Source: an uncultured Acidimicrobiales bacterium (GTDB lineage: Bacteria > Actinomycetota > Acidimicrobiia > Acidimicrobiales > Aldehydirespiratoraceae). From it: a stretch of DNA of 64,000 nt. The notes beneath the pieces are model-generated. The model was not told the DNA's origin. It ran no database searches and worked only from the letters and a program-made list of their open reading frames with translations. Position 1 is the stretch's first letter. Each line of letters begins with the position of its first letter. Both the position numbers and the translations under genes were made by a program. Of the stretch, positions 24,285-33,417 are shown in pieces. Location: positions 2,452,277-2,516,276 of the forward strand of contig CATQHS010000001.1 of assembly GCA_958296055.1 (NCBI GenBank), written 5' to 3'.

Positions 24285-24372
24285 CCGCTCCGAATGGCCC
24301 GGAATGGCCCGGAATCGCCCGGTGCGGACGCCATCGCTGGCCCCGGCCCGTGACTGGCCGGTGAGATCGGAG

Positions 24373-24378
24373 TAAGTT
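24373..24378 (+). promoter_or_regulatory. -10 box of leaderless promoter (gcvH)
   Basis: TAAGTT, 7 nt before ATG 24386. Confidence 0.45.
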
Positions 24379-24385
24379 TCATCCC

Positions 24386-24766
24386 ATGCACGTGCCCGAG
24401 AACCTGCGCTACTCCCCCGACCACGAATGGGCCCTGGTGGACGGCGACGCCGTGAGGGTGGGGATCACCGACTACGCCCAGGACGCGCTGGGCGATGTGG
24501 TGTACGTCGACCTTCCCGAGGTGGGCGCCCGGCTGGACCAGGGGTCGCCGTTCGGCGAGGTGGAATCGACGAAATCGGTGTCGGATCTCTACGCCCCGGT
24601 GGCCGGGACGGTGACCGAGGTCAACCAGGATCTGGTTGACGCTCCCGAGCGGCTCAACGAGGACCCCTACGGCGAAGGCTGGATCTGCGTGATAGCCCCC
24701 GACGACCTCAGCCAGGTTGGCAACATGCTCGACCCGGGCACCTACCGGTCCCTGATCGAGGGCTGA
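24386..24766 (+). CDS. gcvH: glycine cleavage system H protein
   Basis: This 126-residue H protein has the lipoylation site in FGEVESTKSVSDLYAPVAG with Lys63 as the lipoyl carrier, and a C-terminal EGWICVIAP block. It shuttles the aminomethyl group between GcvP and GcvT, both encoded in this window (gcvT at 27915, gcvP at 33418). It opens a set of genes (garA, ftsR, BFN, MerR) in the order known from mycobacteria. Confidence 0.95.
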   Translation: MHVPENLRYSPDHEWALVDGDAVRVGITDYAQDALGDVVYVDLPEVGARLDQGSPFGEVESTKSVSDLYAPVAGTVTEVNQDLVDAPERLNEDPYGEGWICVIAPDDLSQVGNMLDPGTYRSLIEG

Positions 24767-24772
24767 ACCGCG

Positions 24773-25111
24773 GTGACGGCCGACGTCGACCGGTCGGGGT
24801 TCGGTCCCCGCGACGGCCTCTTCGTGGTCACCCAGGGGGCCAAGGCCGGGGCCCGCTACGCCCTCGACGCCGACCTCGTCTCGGTGGGCCGGCACCCCCG
24901 CAGCGACATCTTCCTCGACGACATCACCGTGTCCCGGCTTCACGCCGAGGTCAGCCGGGACGAGGCCCGTTACCGGATCCGCGATGTGGGGTCGCTCAAC
25001 GGCACCTATCTGAACCGCGAACTGGTGGACAGCGCCGAGCTCAGCGAGGGCGACGAGGTGCAGATCGGTAAGTTCAAGCTCGTGTTCGTTCACGGATCGG
25101 CCGATGAGTAG
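24773..25111 (+). CDS. garA: FHA-domain protein, GarA-like
   Basis: This 112-residue protein is essentially one FHA domain: VSVGRHPRSDIFLDDITVSRLHAEV, then VGSLNGTYLNRE. It occupies the GarA slot between gcvH and the MerR gene. GarA of mycobacteria inhibits 2-oxoglutarate dehydrogenase and activates glutamate dehydrogenase, switched by phosphorylation of an N-terminal ETTSVF motif. That Thr motif is absent from the short N-terminus here (TADVDRSGFGPRDG), so kinase control may be lost or different. GTG start 24773; the stop overlaps the next gene by 8 nt. Confidence 0.8.
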   Translation: MTADVDRSGFGPRDGLFVVTQGAKAGARYALDADLVSVGRHPRSDIFLDDITVSRLHAEVSRDEARYRIRDVGSLNGTYLNRELVDSAELSEGDEVQIGKFKLVFVHGSADE

Positions 25112-25823
25112 CCCGCCGAGCCGAAGCCATTACTCGATCGGCGAGGTGGTCTCGCTGCTGGGCGACGAGCACCCCGATCTCACCATCTCCAAGATCCGGT
25201 TCTTGGAGAACGAGGGGCTGATCGAGCCGGAGCGGACCCCGTCGGGCTACCGGAGGTTCTATCAGGGCGACGTGGAGCGCCTCCGCTGGATACTCACCCA
25301 GCAGCGCGATCACCAGATGCCGCTGAAGGTGATCCGGCGAAAGATCCAGGAGTGGGGGGCCGTTTCGGCTTCCGAGCCGGCCGGCGGCGCCGACCGGGTC
25401 GACGAGTCCGGTCCGGTCCCCCGGAGCGCCGACGGCTCGTCGGCGGTGGAGGGGTCGGTCAGCCTCACCACGGCCGAGCTGTCGGCCGCGGCCAACGCCA
25501 GCGCCGAGCTGATAGGGGCGCTGGCCCGGTTCGGGCTGATCAGAGGCCGCGAAACCGCGACGGGAACCGTCTTCGACCACGAGGCCCTCATCGTGGCCCG
25601 AGCGGCCAGCGCCTTCGCCGAGCGGGGAGTGGAGGCCCGCCACCTGCGCATGTACAAGATCGCGGTCGAGCGGGAGTCGGGCCTGTACGAGCAGATCTTG
25701 GCCCCGATGATCCTCCGGGGCCGGAGCGAGGAAGCCGGCGCGGAGCTGTCCGAGCTGGTGAATTTGGCCGAGACCATCCGGCGGTCTCTGCTGCGCCGCA
25801 TCCTCGGGCCCCGCCTCGGCTGA
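25104..25823 (+). CDS. ftsR: MerR-family regulator, FtsR-like
   Basis: This 239-residue protein has an N-terminal MerR winged helix (YSIGEVVSLL, ISKIRFLENEGLIEPERTPSGYRRF). A linker and a C-terminal domain similar to FtsR/Rv1828 (ARAASAFAERGVEARHLRMYK) follow. FtsR activates ftsZ in corynebacteria. It overlaps garA by 8 nt, preserving the gcvH-garA-ftsR order of mycobacteria. Confidence 0.85.
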   Translation: MSSPPSRSHYSIGEVVSLLGDEHPDLTISKIRFLENEGLIEPERTPSGYRRFYQGDVERLRWILTQQRDHQMPLKVIRRKIQEWGAVSASEPAGGADRVDESGPVPRSADGSSAVEGSVSLTTAELSAAANASAELIGALARFGLIRGRETATGTVFDHEALIVARAASAFAERGVEARHLRMYKIAVERESGLYEQILAPMILRGRSEEAGAELSELVNLAETIRRSLLRRILGPRLG

Positions 25824-25830
25824 GAGGCCC

Positions 25831-26439
25831 GTGGCTTCGGGCGTCGGCCCCAGGGTGCTGGTGTCGGCCCGCCAGATCGACGCCATCGTCGAGCGGCTGG
25901 CGGCCGAGATGTCGGCCCGGTACTCCGACGGGGTGGTGCTGGTGGGGGTGCTGCGGGGCAGCGTGCTATTCCTCGCCGACTTGGTCCGGTCCATGGACGC
26001 CGACGTCCACGTCGATTTCCTGGCCATCACCCCCTACACCCGGGGCACGGGCCGGGTCCGGCTGCTGAAGGACCTCGACACCGACGTCGCCGGCCGGGAC
26101 GTGGTGATCGTCGAGGACATAGTCGACACCGGGCTCACCGTCGCCTTCCTCCGGTCGGAGCTGGAGCGGCGCTCGCCCCGCTCGGTGGCGGTGTGCACCC
26201 TGCTGGACCGCCCGGCCCGGCGGGTGGTGCCGGTGCCGCTCGAATACGTGGGGGCCGAAGTCCCCGACGCATTCGTGATCGGCTACGGCCTCGACTACGA
26301 GGGCCGCTACCGCAACCTGCGGCTGGTGGCCGCGGCCGACCCCGACCTGCTCGCCGCCGATCCCGACGTGTACGTGAGCGGCCTCCACGGACGCAGCCGC
26401 CCCCCGATTGGCGTGCGCTCGCCGATCGGGTCCGCTTAG
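25831..26439 (+). CDS. hpt: hypoxanthine phosphoribosyltransferase-like protein
   Basis: This 202-residue type I phosphoribosyltransferase has the PRPP-binding motif VVIVEDIVDTGLTVAFL. GVLRGSVLFLADLVR comes before it, and VPDAFVIGYGLDYEGRYRNL is the purine-recognition end typical of Hpt. It salvages hypoxanthine or guanine with PRPP. GTG start 25831, 7 nt after ftsR, so it is probably in the same operon; it is an insertion relative to the mycobacterial order. Confidence 0.88.
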   Translation: MASGVGPRVLVSARQIDAIVERLAAEMSARYSDGVVLVGVLRGSVLFLADLVRSMDADVHVDFLAITPYTRGTGRVRLLKDLDTDVAGRDVVIVEDIVDTGLTVAFLRSELERRSPRSVAVCTLLDRPARRVVPVPLEYVGAEVPDAFVIGYGLDYEGRYRNLRLVAAADPDLLAADPDVYVSGLHGRSRPPIGVRSPIGSA

Positions 26440-26442
26440 GCT
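26437..26442 (+). promoter_or_regulatory. -10 box of leaderless promoter (BFN gene)
   Basis: TAGGCT, 6 nt before GTG 26449, overlapping the hpt stop codon. Confidence 0.45.
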
Positions 26443-26448
26443 GGGCCC

Positions 26449-26943
26449 GTGCAGGAGATGGAGCTGCTCGGAGTGCGGGTGGAGCTGCCCTCCAACGCGC
26501 CCATCGTGCTGCTCCGGGAATGCTCGGACGCGGCCCGGCTGCTTCCCATATTCATCGGGGCCCCGGAGGCGACCGCCATCGCCTTGGCCCTAGAGGGGGT
26601 GACCCCGCCTCGGCCCATGACCCACGATTTGCTGCGCCAAGTGCTCGAAGAGCTCTCCGCCGACCTCGACCGGATCGTCGTCACCGAGCTGAGGGACCGA
26701 ACCTTCTACGCCGAACTGCACTTGGTGCGCGACGGGGAGAAGATCGTCGTGTCCAGCCGGCCCTCGGACGCCATCGCCTTGGCCGCTAGGTGTGGGACGC
26801 CCATCTACGCCAGCGAGGCGGTGATCGACGAGGCGGGCTACACCGAGGGCGCGGCCGACGACGGTGAGCGGGCCGAAGAGGTGGTCGAGCAGTTCAAGGA
26901 GTTCATCGACTCCGTCTCCCCCGAGGATTTCGTCGCCGACTGA
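26449..26943 (+). CDS. bifunctional nuclease (BFN/DUF151) family protein
   Basis: This 164-residue DUF151 protein shows PIFIGAPEATAIALALEGV, RPMTHDLLRQVLEEL, and SRPSDAIALAARCGTPIYASEAV. It matches Rv1829, its positional counterpart in M. tuberculosis. Plant and archaeal relatives show DNase/RNase activity; the bacterial role is unclear. The C-terminus is acidic. Confidence 0.88.
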   Translation: MQEMELLGVRVELPSNAPIVLLRECSDAARLLPIFIGAPEATAIALALEGVTPPRPMTHDLLRQVLEELSADLDRIVVTELRDRTFYAELHLVRDGEKIVVSSRPSDAIALAARCGTPIYASEAVIDEAGYTEGAADDGERAEEVVEQFKEFIDSVSPEDFVAD

Positions 26944-27021
26944 CAGCCCGGTTCTTGACCCCCGGCCGGCTGGAGCGTAGAGTTGTCCACACTTCACAGC
27001 CGCGTAATTCCGGTTGTGTGA

Positions 27022-27035
27022 TCTTTATATTCGAC
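27022..27035 (+). promoter_or_regulatory. AT-rich candidate promoter before MerR gene
   Basis: The AT-rich string ctttatattcga includes TATATT, a plausible -10, in otherwise GC-rich DNA. It lies about 25 nt before ATG 27058, which has a GGGGGAG ribosome-binding site, so this transcript would be leadered. Confidence 0.35.
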
Positions 27036-27057
27036 CAGTCGGGGGAGACAAGCCCTA

Positions 27058-27558
27058 ATGAAGAGCACCGAACGGGCCCGCACCGAGTTGGCCCGCGGGT
27101 TCAGCACCCAGCGCACCGCCGAGATCGTGGGCGTCACCTACCGCCAGCTCGACTACTGGGCCCGCACCGACTTGGTGAAGCCCTCGCTGGTCACCGCCTC
27201 CGGCAGCGGCAGCCGCCGCCTCTACAGCTACCGCGACCTGCTGGAGCTGAAGGTGATCAAGAACCTGCTCGACAACGGGATCCGCCTGGAGCAGATCCGC
27301 AAGATCTTCCTGTACCTGCGCGACGACCTGGGCACCGACGTCTCCACCGCCCAGCTTGTCATCAGCGGGACCGCCTCGGTGGTGGTCCACACCGGCGACG
27401 AGATCATCGAGCTGCTCAAGAAGGGCCAGACCGCCCTCAACGTGCTGTCGCTGGCCGGGGTGAAGGAGCAGGTCGACGCGGCCATCGTCAGCCTGTTTCC
27501 CGAGCCCGAGCCTGAACCCGACTCCGACGACCGTCCCCGGGCGGTGGGCCAGCTCTGA
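27058..27558 (+). CDS. MerR-family regulator, Rv1830-like
   Basis: This 166-residue protein has a MerR helix-turn-helix (GFSTQRTAEIVGVTYRQLDYWARTDLVKPSL) followed by wing GSRRLYSYRDLLELKVIKNLL and a short coiled C-terminus. It is the counterpart of Rv1830 downstream of the BFN gene in mycobacteria. Targets are unknown. Confidence 0.82.
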   Translation: MKSTERARTELARGFSTQRTAEIVGVTYRQLDYWARTDLVKPSLVTASGSGSRRLYSYRDLLELKVIKNLLDNGIRLEQIRKIFLYLRDDLGTDVSTAQLVISGTASVVVHTGDEIIELLKKGQTALNVLSLAGVKEQVDAAIVSLFPEPEPEPDSDDRPRAVGQL

Positions 27559-27598
27559 GTTCCCGGCTCTGAAGCCGAGAGCGTTCGGGGTCGAGATC

Positions 27599-27913
27599 AT
27601 GGGCTTCGCTCACCCGTCGGAGCAGGTAATGGCCGACCTGCTCGACTACTACGGGATCCGCTGGGAGTACGAGCCCCGAACCTTCGTGCTGGAAACCGAC
27701 GCCGACGGCAACATCGCCAGCGGTTTCACGCCCGATTTCTATCTCCCCGACTTCGACTCCTACCTGGAGCTCACCACCCTGCGCCCGCCCACCCGCAAGC
27801 ACCGCAAGCTGCGCAGGCTGCGGGACCTGTATCCCGACGTGAAGGTGTGCCTGCTCGACCGGCGCGACATCGCCTGGATCAGCCACAAGTACGGCATCGC
27901 CGTCGCCGCCTGA
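27599..27913 (+). CDS. small PD-(D/E)xK-like protein of unknown function
   Basis: This 104-residue protein has SEQVMADLLDYYGIRWEYEPRTF, then FTPDFYLPDFDSYLELTTL, then RKHRKLRRLRDLYPDVKVCLLDRRDI. The layout is that of a minimal PD-(D/E)xK nuclease fold (as in VSR/DUF559), but the third catalytic position is ELT rather than ExK. It may be inactive or use a migrated Lys from the following KHRK segment. It lies 1 nt before gcvT, so it is co-transcribed. Confidence 0.65.
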   Translation: MGFAHPSEQVMADLLDYYGIRWEYEPRTFVLETDADGNIASGFTPDFYLPDFDSYLELTTLRPPTRKHRKLRRLRDLYPDVKVCLLDRRDIAWISHKYGIAVAA

Positions 27914-27914
27914 G

Positions 27915-28997
27915 GTGCCCGAACCGGTGAGCGACCGCCGGTCGCCGCTTCACTCGGCCCATGTGGCGGCCGGGGCCAAGATGGTCCCTTTCGGGGGCTG
28001 GGAGATGCCCCTGCACTACGAGACCGGGACCCTGGCCGAGCATCTGGCCTGCCGGTCGGGGGCGGTCGCCTTCGACGTGTCGCACCTGGGAACGGTGCGG
28101 GTGACCGGCTCGGGGGCGCTGGGCTCGCTGCAGCGGGCCTTCACCAACGACTTGGAGCGGGTGGGCCCGGGCCGGGCCCAGTACACCCACCTGCTCGACC
28201 CCGCCGACGCCTCGGTGACCGACGACATCATCGTGTGGTGGACCGGGCCCGAGCATTTCGAGGTGATGCCCAACGCGTCGAACACCGACCGGGTCCTCGC
28301 CGCCCTGCGGACCGGCTCGAGCGACTGCGGGGTGGCCGACGTCACCGCCGACCGGGCCGTCATCGCCGTGCAGGGCCCGGCCGCCCGCGACCGGCTGAGG
28401 CCGCTGAGCCCCGAGGCGGCCGCGGTGGGGCGGTTCCGGGTGGCCGCCGCCGGAGTGGCCGGGGCCGAGGCGACAGTGGCCGGCACCGGCTACACCGGCG
28501 AGGACGGGGTGGAGATGGCGGTGCCGGCCGATCAGGCCGCCGGCGTGTGGCAGGCCCTGGTCTCCGCCGGGATCGCCCCGGCCGGTCTCGGAGCCCGCGA
28601 CACGCTGCGACTGGAGGCCGGCCTGCCCCTGCACGGCCACGAGCTGGGGCCCGGCATCACGTCGCGGCAGGCCGGCATGGGATGGGTGGTGCGCTTCGAC
28701 AAGGGCGACTTCCGGGGCCGGGAGGCGGCTTGGGTCGAACGGGAGAGAGGCCCGAGCCGGGTGCTGAGAGGGCTGGTGGCCAAGGACCGGCGCCCGCCCC
28801 GGCAGGGTTGCGCCGTTCGCCGGAACGGCGCCGAAGTCGGCGTCGTCACCAGCGGCAACTTCTCGCCGGTGCTGGGCCGGGGCATCGCCTTGGCCCTGAT
28901 GGCGCCGGAGACGAACGCCGGGGACGAGGTGGCCATCGACGTGCGGGGCCGGGATCTGGCCGCGGTGGTGGCCGACCCTCCCTTCCACCGCCGGTAG
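27915..28997 (+). CDS. gcvT: glycine cleavage system T protein (aminomethyltransferase)
   Basis: This 360-residue GcvT opens SPLHSAHVAAGAKMVPFGGWEMPLHY and carries FDVSHLGTVRVTGSGA, GYTGEDGVEMAVPAD (folate-site region) and GARDTLRLEAGLPLHGHE. It transfers the methylene from the H-protein lipoyl arm to tetrahydrofolate, releasing ammonia. GTG start 27915, directly after the small nuclease-like gene. The gap to aroC (28998-29054) shows no strong terminator. Confidence 0.93.
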   Translation: MPEPVSDRRSPLHSAHVAAGAKMVPFGGWEMPLHYETGTLAEHLACRSGAVAFDVSHLGTVRVTGSGALGSLQRAFTNDLERVGPGRAQYTHLLDPADASVTDDIIVWWTGPEHFEVMPNASNTDRVLAALRTGSSDCGVADVTADRAVIAVQGPAARDRLRPLSPEAAAVGRFRVAAAGVAGAEATVAGTGYTGEDGVEMAVPADQAAGVWQALVSAGIAPAGLGARDTLRLEAGLPLHGHELGPGITSRQAGMGWVVRFDKGDFRGREAAWVERERGPSRVLRGLVAKDRRPPRQGCAVRRNGAEVGVVTSGNFSPVLGRGIALALMAPETNAGDEVAIDVRGRDLAAVVADPPFHRR

Positions 28998-29054
28998 GGG
29001 CCGCCCTCCCCCTTTTTGCCCTTTTTGGTCGTCGCGGGCGGGAGGGCCGGGCTC

Positions 29055-30158
29055 TCAGGGCCGCTCGGGGAGGGGGGGCAGCACGTCGACGGCTCGCTGG
29101 CGGAGCCAGTGGTCGGCCAGCACCAGCAGGACCATGGCCTCCACCATGGGAACGGCCCGGGGCAGCACGCAGGGGTCGTGGCGGCCCCGGGCGGCCAGGG
29201 TGGTCGGATCGCCGGCCCGGGTGACGGTGCGCTGCTGGCCGGCCACGGTGGCGGTGGGCTTGAACGCCACCCGCACCGCGATGTCGGCGCCGTTGGAGAT
29301 GCCGCCCTGGACCCCGCCGGAGCGGTTGGCCGCGGTGCGGACCCGGCCTCCGTCGGCTTCGAAGGGGTCGTTGTGGGCCAGGCCGGTGAGGCGGGTCCCG
29401 GCGAAGCCGCTGCCGATCTCGAAGCCCTTGGCCGCGGGCAGCGACAGCAGCGCCCCAGCCAGATCGGCCTCCAGCTTGTGGAACACCGGCTCGCCCAGGC
29501 CGGCCGGCACGGCCCGGGCCACGGCCTGCACCACCCCTCCCAGCGAGTCGCCGTCGCGCCGGGCCTGCTCTATGGCGGCGGCCATTGCGACGGCCGCGTC
29601 GGGGTCGGGGCAGCGGGTGGGGCCGGCCTCCACCTCGGCTCTGCTCACCGCGGCCTCATCGACGGCGGCGTCGATGTCGTGCACGGCCTGCACCCAGCCC
29701 AGCACCTCCACCCCGGCTGCGTCGGCCAGCAGCTTGCGGGCCACCGCGCCCGCCGCCACCCGGCCCACGGTCTCGCGGGCCGAGGCCCGGCCCCCGCCGG
29801 CCCAGTTGCGAAACCCGTACTTGGCGTCGTAGGTGAAGTCGGCGTGCGACGGCCGGTAGACGTCGCGGAGGTGCTCGTAGGCGCCGGTGTCGGCGTCGGT
29901 GTTGCGGACCAGCACCGCGATGGGGGTGCCGGTGGTGTAGCCGCCGAAGACGCCGGAGAGGATCTCGGCCCGGTCCGACTCGTCGCGCTGGGTTGTCAGC
30001 GCGCTCTGACCGGGGCGGCGGCGGTCGAGGTCGGCTTGGAGGTCGGCCTCGCCCAGGGCCAGCCGGGGCGGGCAGCCGTCGATGACCGCGCCCACGCCGC
30101 CGCCGTGGGACTCCCCGAAGGTGGTGACCCGGAACAGGGCTCCGAAGGTGCTGGTCAT
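29055..30158 (-). CDS. aroC: chorismate synthase
   Basis: This 367-residue enzyme begins [19 protein letters not shown], the family signature, with [16 protein letters not shown] and a C-terminal [17 protein letters not shown]. It converts EPSP to chorismate with reduced FMN. The ATG at 30158 rather than 30170 is supported by TATGCT 7 nt upstream. Confidence 0.95.
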   Translation of the reverse strand: MTSTFGALFRVTTFGESHGGGVGAVIDGCPPRLALGEADLQADLDRRRPGQSALTTQRDESDRAEILSGVFGGYTTGTPIAVLVRNTDADTGAYEHLRDVYRPSHADFTYDAKYGFRNWAGGGRASARETVGRVAAGAVARKLLADAAGVEVLGWVQAVHDIDAAVDEAAVSRAEVEAGPTRCPDPDAAVAMAAAIEQARRDGDSLGGVVQAVARAVPAGLGEPVFHKLEADLAGALLSLPAAKGFEIGSGFAGTRLTGLAHNDPFEADGGRVRTAANRSGGVQGGISNGADIAVRVAFKPTATVAGQQRTVTRAGDPTTLAARGRHDPCVLPRAVPMVEAMVLLVLADHWLRQRAVDVLPPLPERP

Positions 30159-30165
30159 GGCGTCG

Positions 30166-30171
30166 AGCATA
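30166..30171 (-). promoter_or_regulatory. -10 box of leaderless promoter (aroC)
   Basis: TATGCT on the minus strand, 7 nt before ATG 30158. Confidence 0.45.
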
Positions 30172-30189
30172 CGGTGCCGGGCCGGGCGC

Positions 30190-31541
30190 TCAGAGTTCCA
30201 GCAGGGCCTGTTCCACCACCTCGCTCAGGGCGGGATGGATGTAGTACTGGCCGCGGGCCATCTCGTCGGCGGTCAGGTCGAAGTGCATGCCCTGGACGAG
30301 CTGCTGGATGAGCGTCGAGGCCTGGGGGCCGATGATGTGGGCCCCCAGGAGTCGGCGGGTCCCGGCGTCGGCGATCACCTTCACCGCGCTGTCGGCGTCC
30401 TCCATGGCCCAGCCGTAGGCGGCCGCGCCGTAGGGCTGTAGGTGGCTCACGTACTCGAGGCCCCGGTTGCGGCAGTCCCGCTCGGTGAGCCCGACGCTGG
30501 CGATCTGAGGGTTTCCGAACACGGCGTGGGGGATGAAGCGGTGGTCGACGGCGATCGGGTCGTCGGGGTTGGTCAGGTTGTGGCGCACCACCCGGGCCTC
30601 GTGGTTGGCCACGTGTTTGAGCTGAACCGGGTTGGAGATGTCGCCCAGGGCCCACACCCCCTCGAGGCTGGTCCGGCAGTGCCGGTCGGTGACCACGTAT
30701 CCGGATCCGTCCACCTCGATGCCCGCGGCGGCCACATTGAGGGTGTCGCTGTTGGGGACGCGGCCCGCGGCCACCAGCAGCTCATCGCCCCGGATGAGGC
30801 GGCGGACCGGGCCCCGGTCGCCTTCGCTGACGACCTCCAGTTCGAACCCGCCGCCCACCCGGACGGCCGATGTCACCCGGGTATGGGTCATCACCTCGAA
30901 CCGGCGCCGGTAGGCCTCGGTGAACCGGGACCTGATGTCGTCGTCCTCGTTGCGCAGGAAGCCATCGCCCCGGATGACGAAGGCGACCTCGGACCCGAAG
31001 GCGCCCAGCACGCCCCCCAGCTCGGCCGCGATGTAGCCGCCCCCCAGGACGATCAGCCGCTCGGGACGGGTTTCGAGGCGCATGATGGTGTCGGAGGTGT
31101 GGTAGCCGCAGCTTTCCAGCCCGGCGATGTCGGGCCGGGCCGGGCGGGCCCCGGCCGCGATCACGATGCGGTCGGCGGTCACGACCTCGCCGTCCACTTC
31201 CACCCGTCTGGGGCCGATGAAACGGGCCGCGCCCTCGTACACGGTCACGTTGGGCCCGTCTATGCGGTACTGGCGCCCGGCCGCGGCGATGGGGTCGATG
31301 CGGCCGAAGATCCGGTCCCGGATGGCGGCCCAGTCGGCGCCGTCGAACCGGGTGGCCACCCCCAGCCGGGGGCCGGACGAGGCCAACTCGGCCAGCTCGG
31401 CCGCATAGACGTACATCTTCGACGGTATGCACCCCACGTTGAGGCAGGTGCCGCCGAACAGGCTCCGCTCGATGACGGCGATCTCCCAGCCGTCGTGTTC
31501 AGGGCCGATGACCGAGTTGCCCGACCCGGTCCCGATGACGA

Positions 31542-31560
<19 letters not shown>
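30190..31560 (-). CDS. mtr: mycothione reductase
   Basis: This flavoprotein disulfide reductase of about 456 residues has the N-terminal FAD motif [14 protein letters not shown], redox pair [17 protein letters not shown](P)H motif [17 protein letters not shown] motif GVWALGDI and C-terminal [19 protein letters not shown] and overall length match Mtr, which reduces mycothiol disulfide in actinobacteria. No ATG or GTG lies near the N-terminus. TTG at 31560 gives the family-like start (M)RRFDLIV and overlaps the upstream glycosyltransferase gene by 19 nt. A generic dihydrolipoamide-type reductase is the alternative. Confidence 0.85.
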
Positions 31561-32579
<1,019 letters not shown>

Positions 32580-32594
32580 CCTATAACCGGCCGG

Positions 32595-33392
32595 TCAGGC
32601 GCCGGTGAAGTCGGGCGGGCGCTTCTCCTTGAACGCCTTGGGGCCCTCCTTGGCGTCTTCGGAGTCGAACACGGCCCGGCCGTAGTCCCACTCGTGGGCG
32701 ATGGCCTGCTCCAGCTCCATGCCGTCGCACTCGTGCAGGGTTCGGGTTATGGCGGCCACGGCCAGCGGTCCGTTGGCCGCCACCGCATGGGCGATCTCCA
32801 CGGCCTTGTCCAGGGCCGTCCCGTCGTCCACCACATGGCCGATCAGCCCGATCCGCAGGGCCTCGGCCGCGGTCAGGTGTTTGCCGGTGAGCAGGATCTC
32901 GGCGGCCTGGGTGTAGGGGATCTGGCGGGGAAGGCGCACCGCGGAGCCTCCCAGCGGGTACAGCGACCAGCGAACCTCGCTCACCCCGAAGCGGGCCGAC
33001 CGGCCCGCCACCCGGATCTCCATGGCCTGGAGGATCTCGGTGCCGCCGGCGATGGCCACCCCCTCCACCGCGGCCACGATGGGCTTGGTGGGCCGGTAGT
33101 GGCGGAACAGGCCCCGGTAGACGATGTCGGGGTCGTCGGCCATGCGGGCCCGGATGTCGAGCGGGTCGCGGTCGCCGCCGTCGCCGGCCATGGCCCGCAG
33201 ATCGGCGCCGGCGCAGAAGTTGCCGCCCGCGCCGGTCACCACGATGCAGCGCACGCCGGGGTCGCTCGACGCCTCCTCGTAGGCGTCGACCATCCGGATC
33301 AGCATGGCCCCGGTCAGGGCGTTCATCCGCTGGGGCCGGTTCATGGTGACGACCATCACCGGGCCGTCCCGTTCGACGATGGCGTCGGGCAT
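32595..33392 (-). CDS. enoyl-CoA hydratase/isomerase family protein
   Basis: This 265-residue crotonase-fold protein has oxyanion-hole segments ITGAGGNFCAGADLRAM-like GAGGNFCAGADLRAM and VAAVEGVAIAGGTEILQAM. Both catalytic Glu positions (GGTE and FGVSEVRW) are kept, consistent with a true hydratase. The substrate acyl-CoA is not predictable. It ends ADFTGA-like KRPPDFTGA. It lies 25 nt after gcvP on the same strand. Confidence 0.88.
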   Translation of the reverse strand: MPDAIVERDGPVMVVTMNRPQRMNALTGAMLIRMVDAYEEASSDPGVRCIVVTGAGGNFCAGADLRAMAGDGGDRDPLDIRARMADDPDIVYRGLFRHYRPTKPIVAAVEGVAIAGGTEILQAMEIRVAGRSARFGVSEVRWSLYPLGGSAVRLPRQIPYTQAAEILLTGKHLTAAEALRIGLIGHVVDDGTALDKAVEIAHAVAANGPLAVAAITRTLHECDGMELEQAIAHEWDYGRAVFDSEDAKEGPKAFKEKRPPDFTGA

Positions 33393-33417
33393 CGGCTCCC
33401 CGCCGAGTTCGGGCCGC

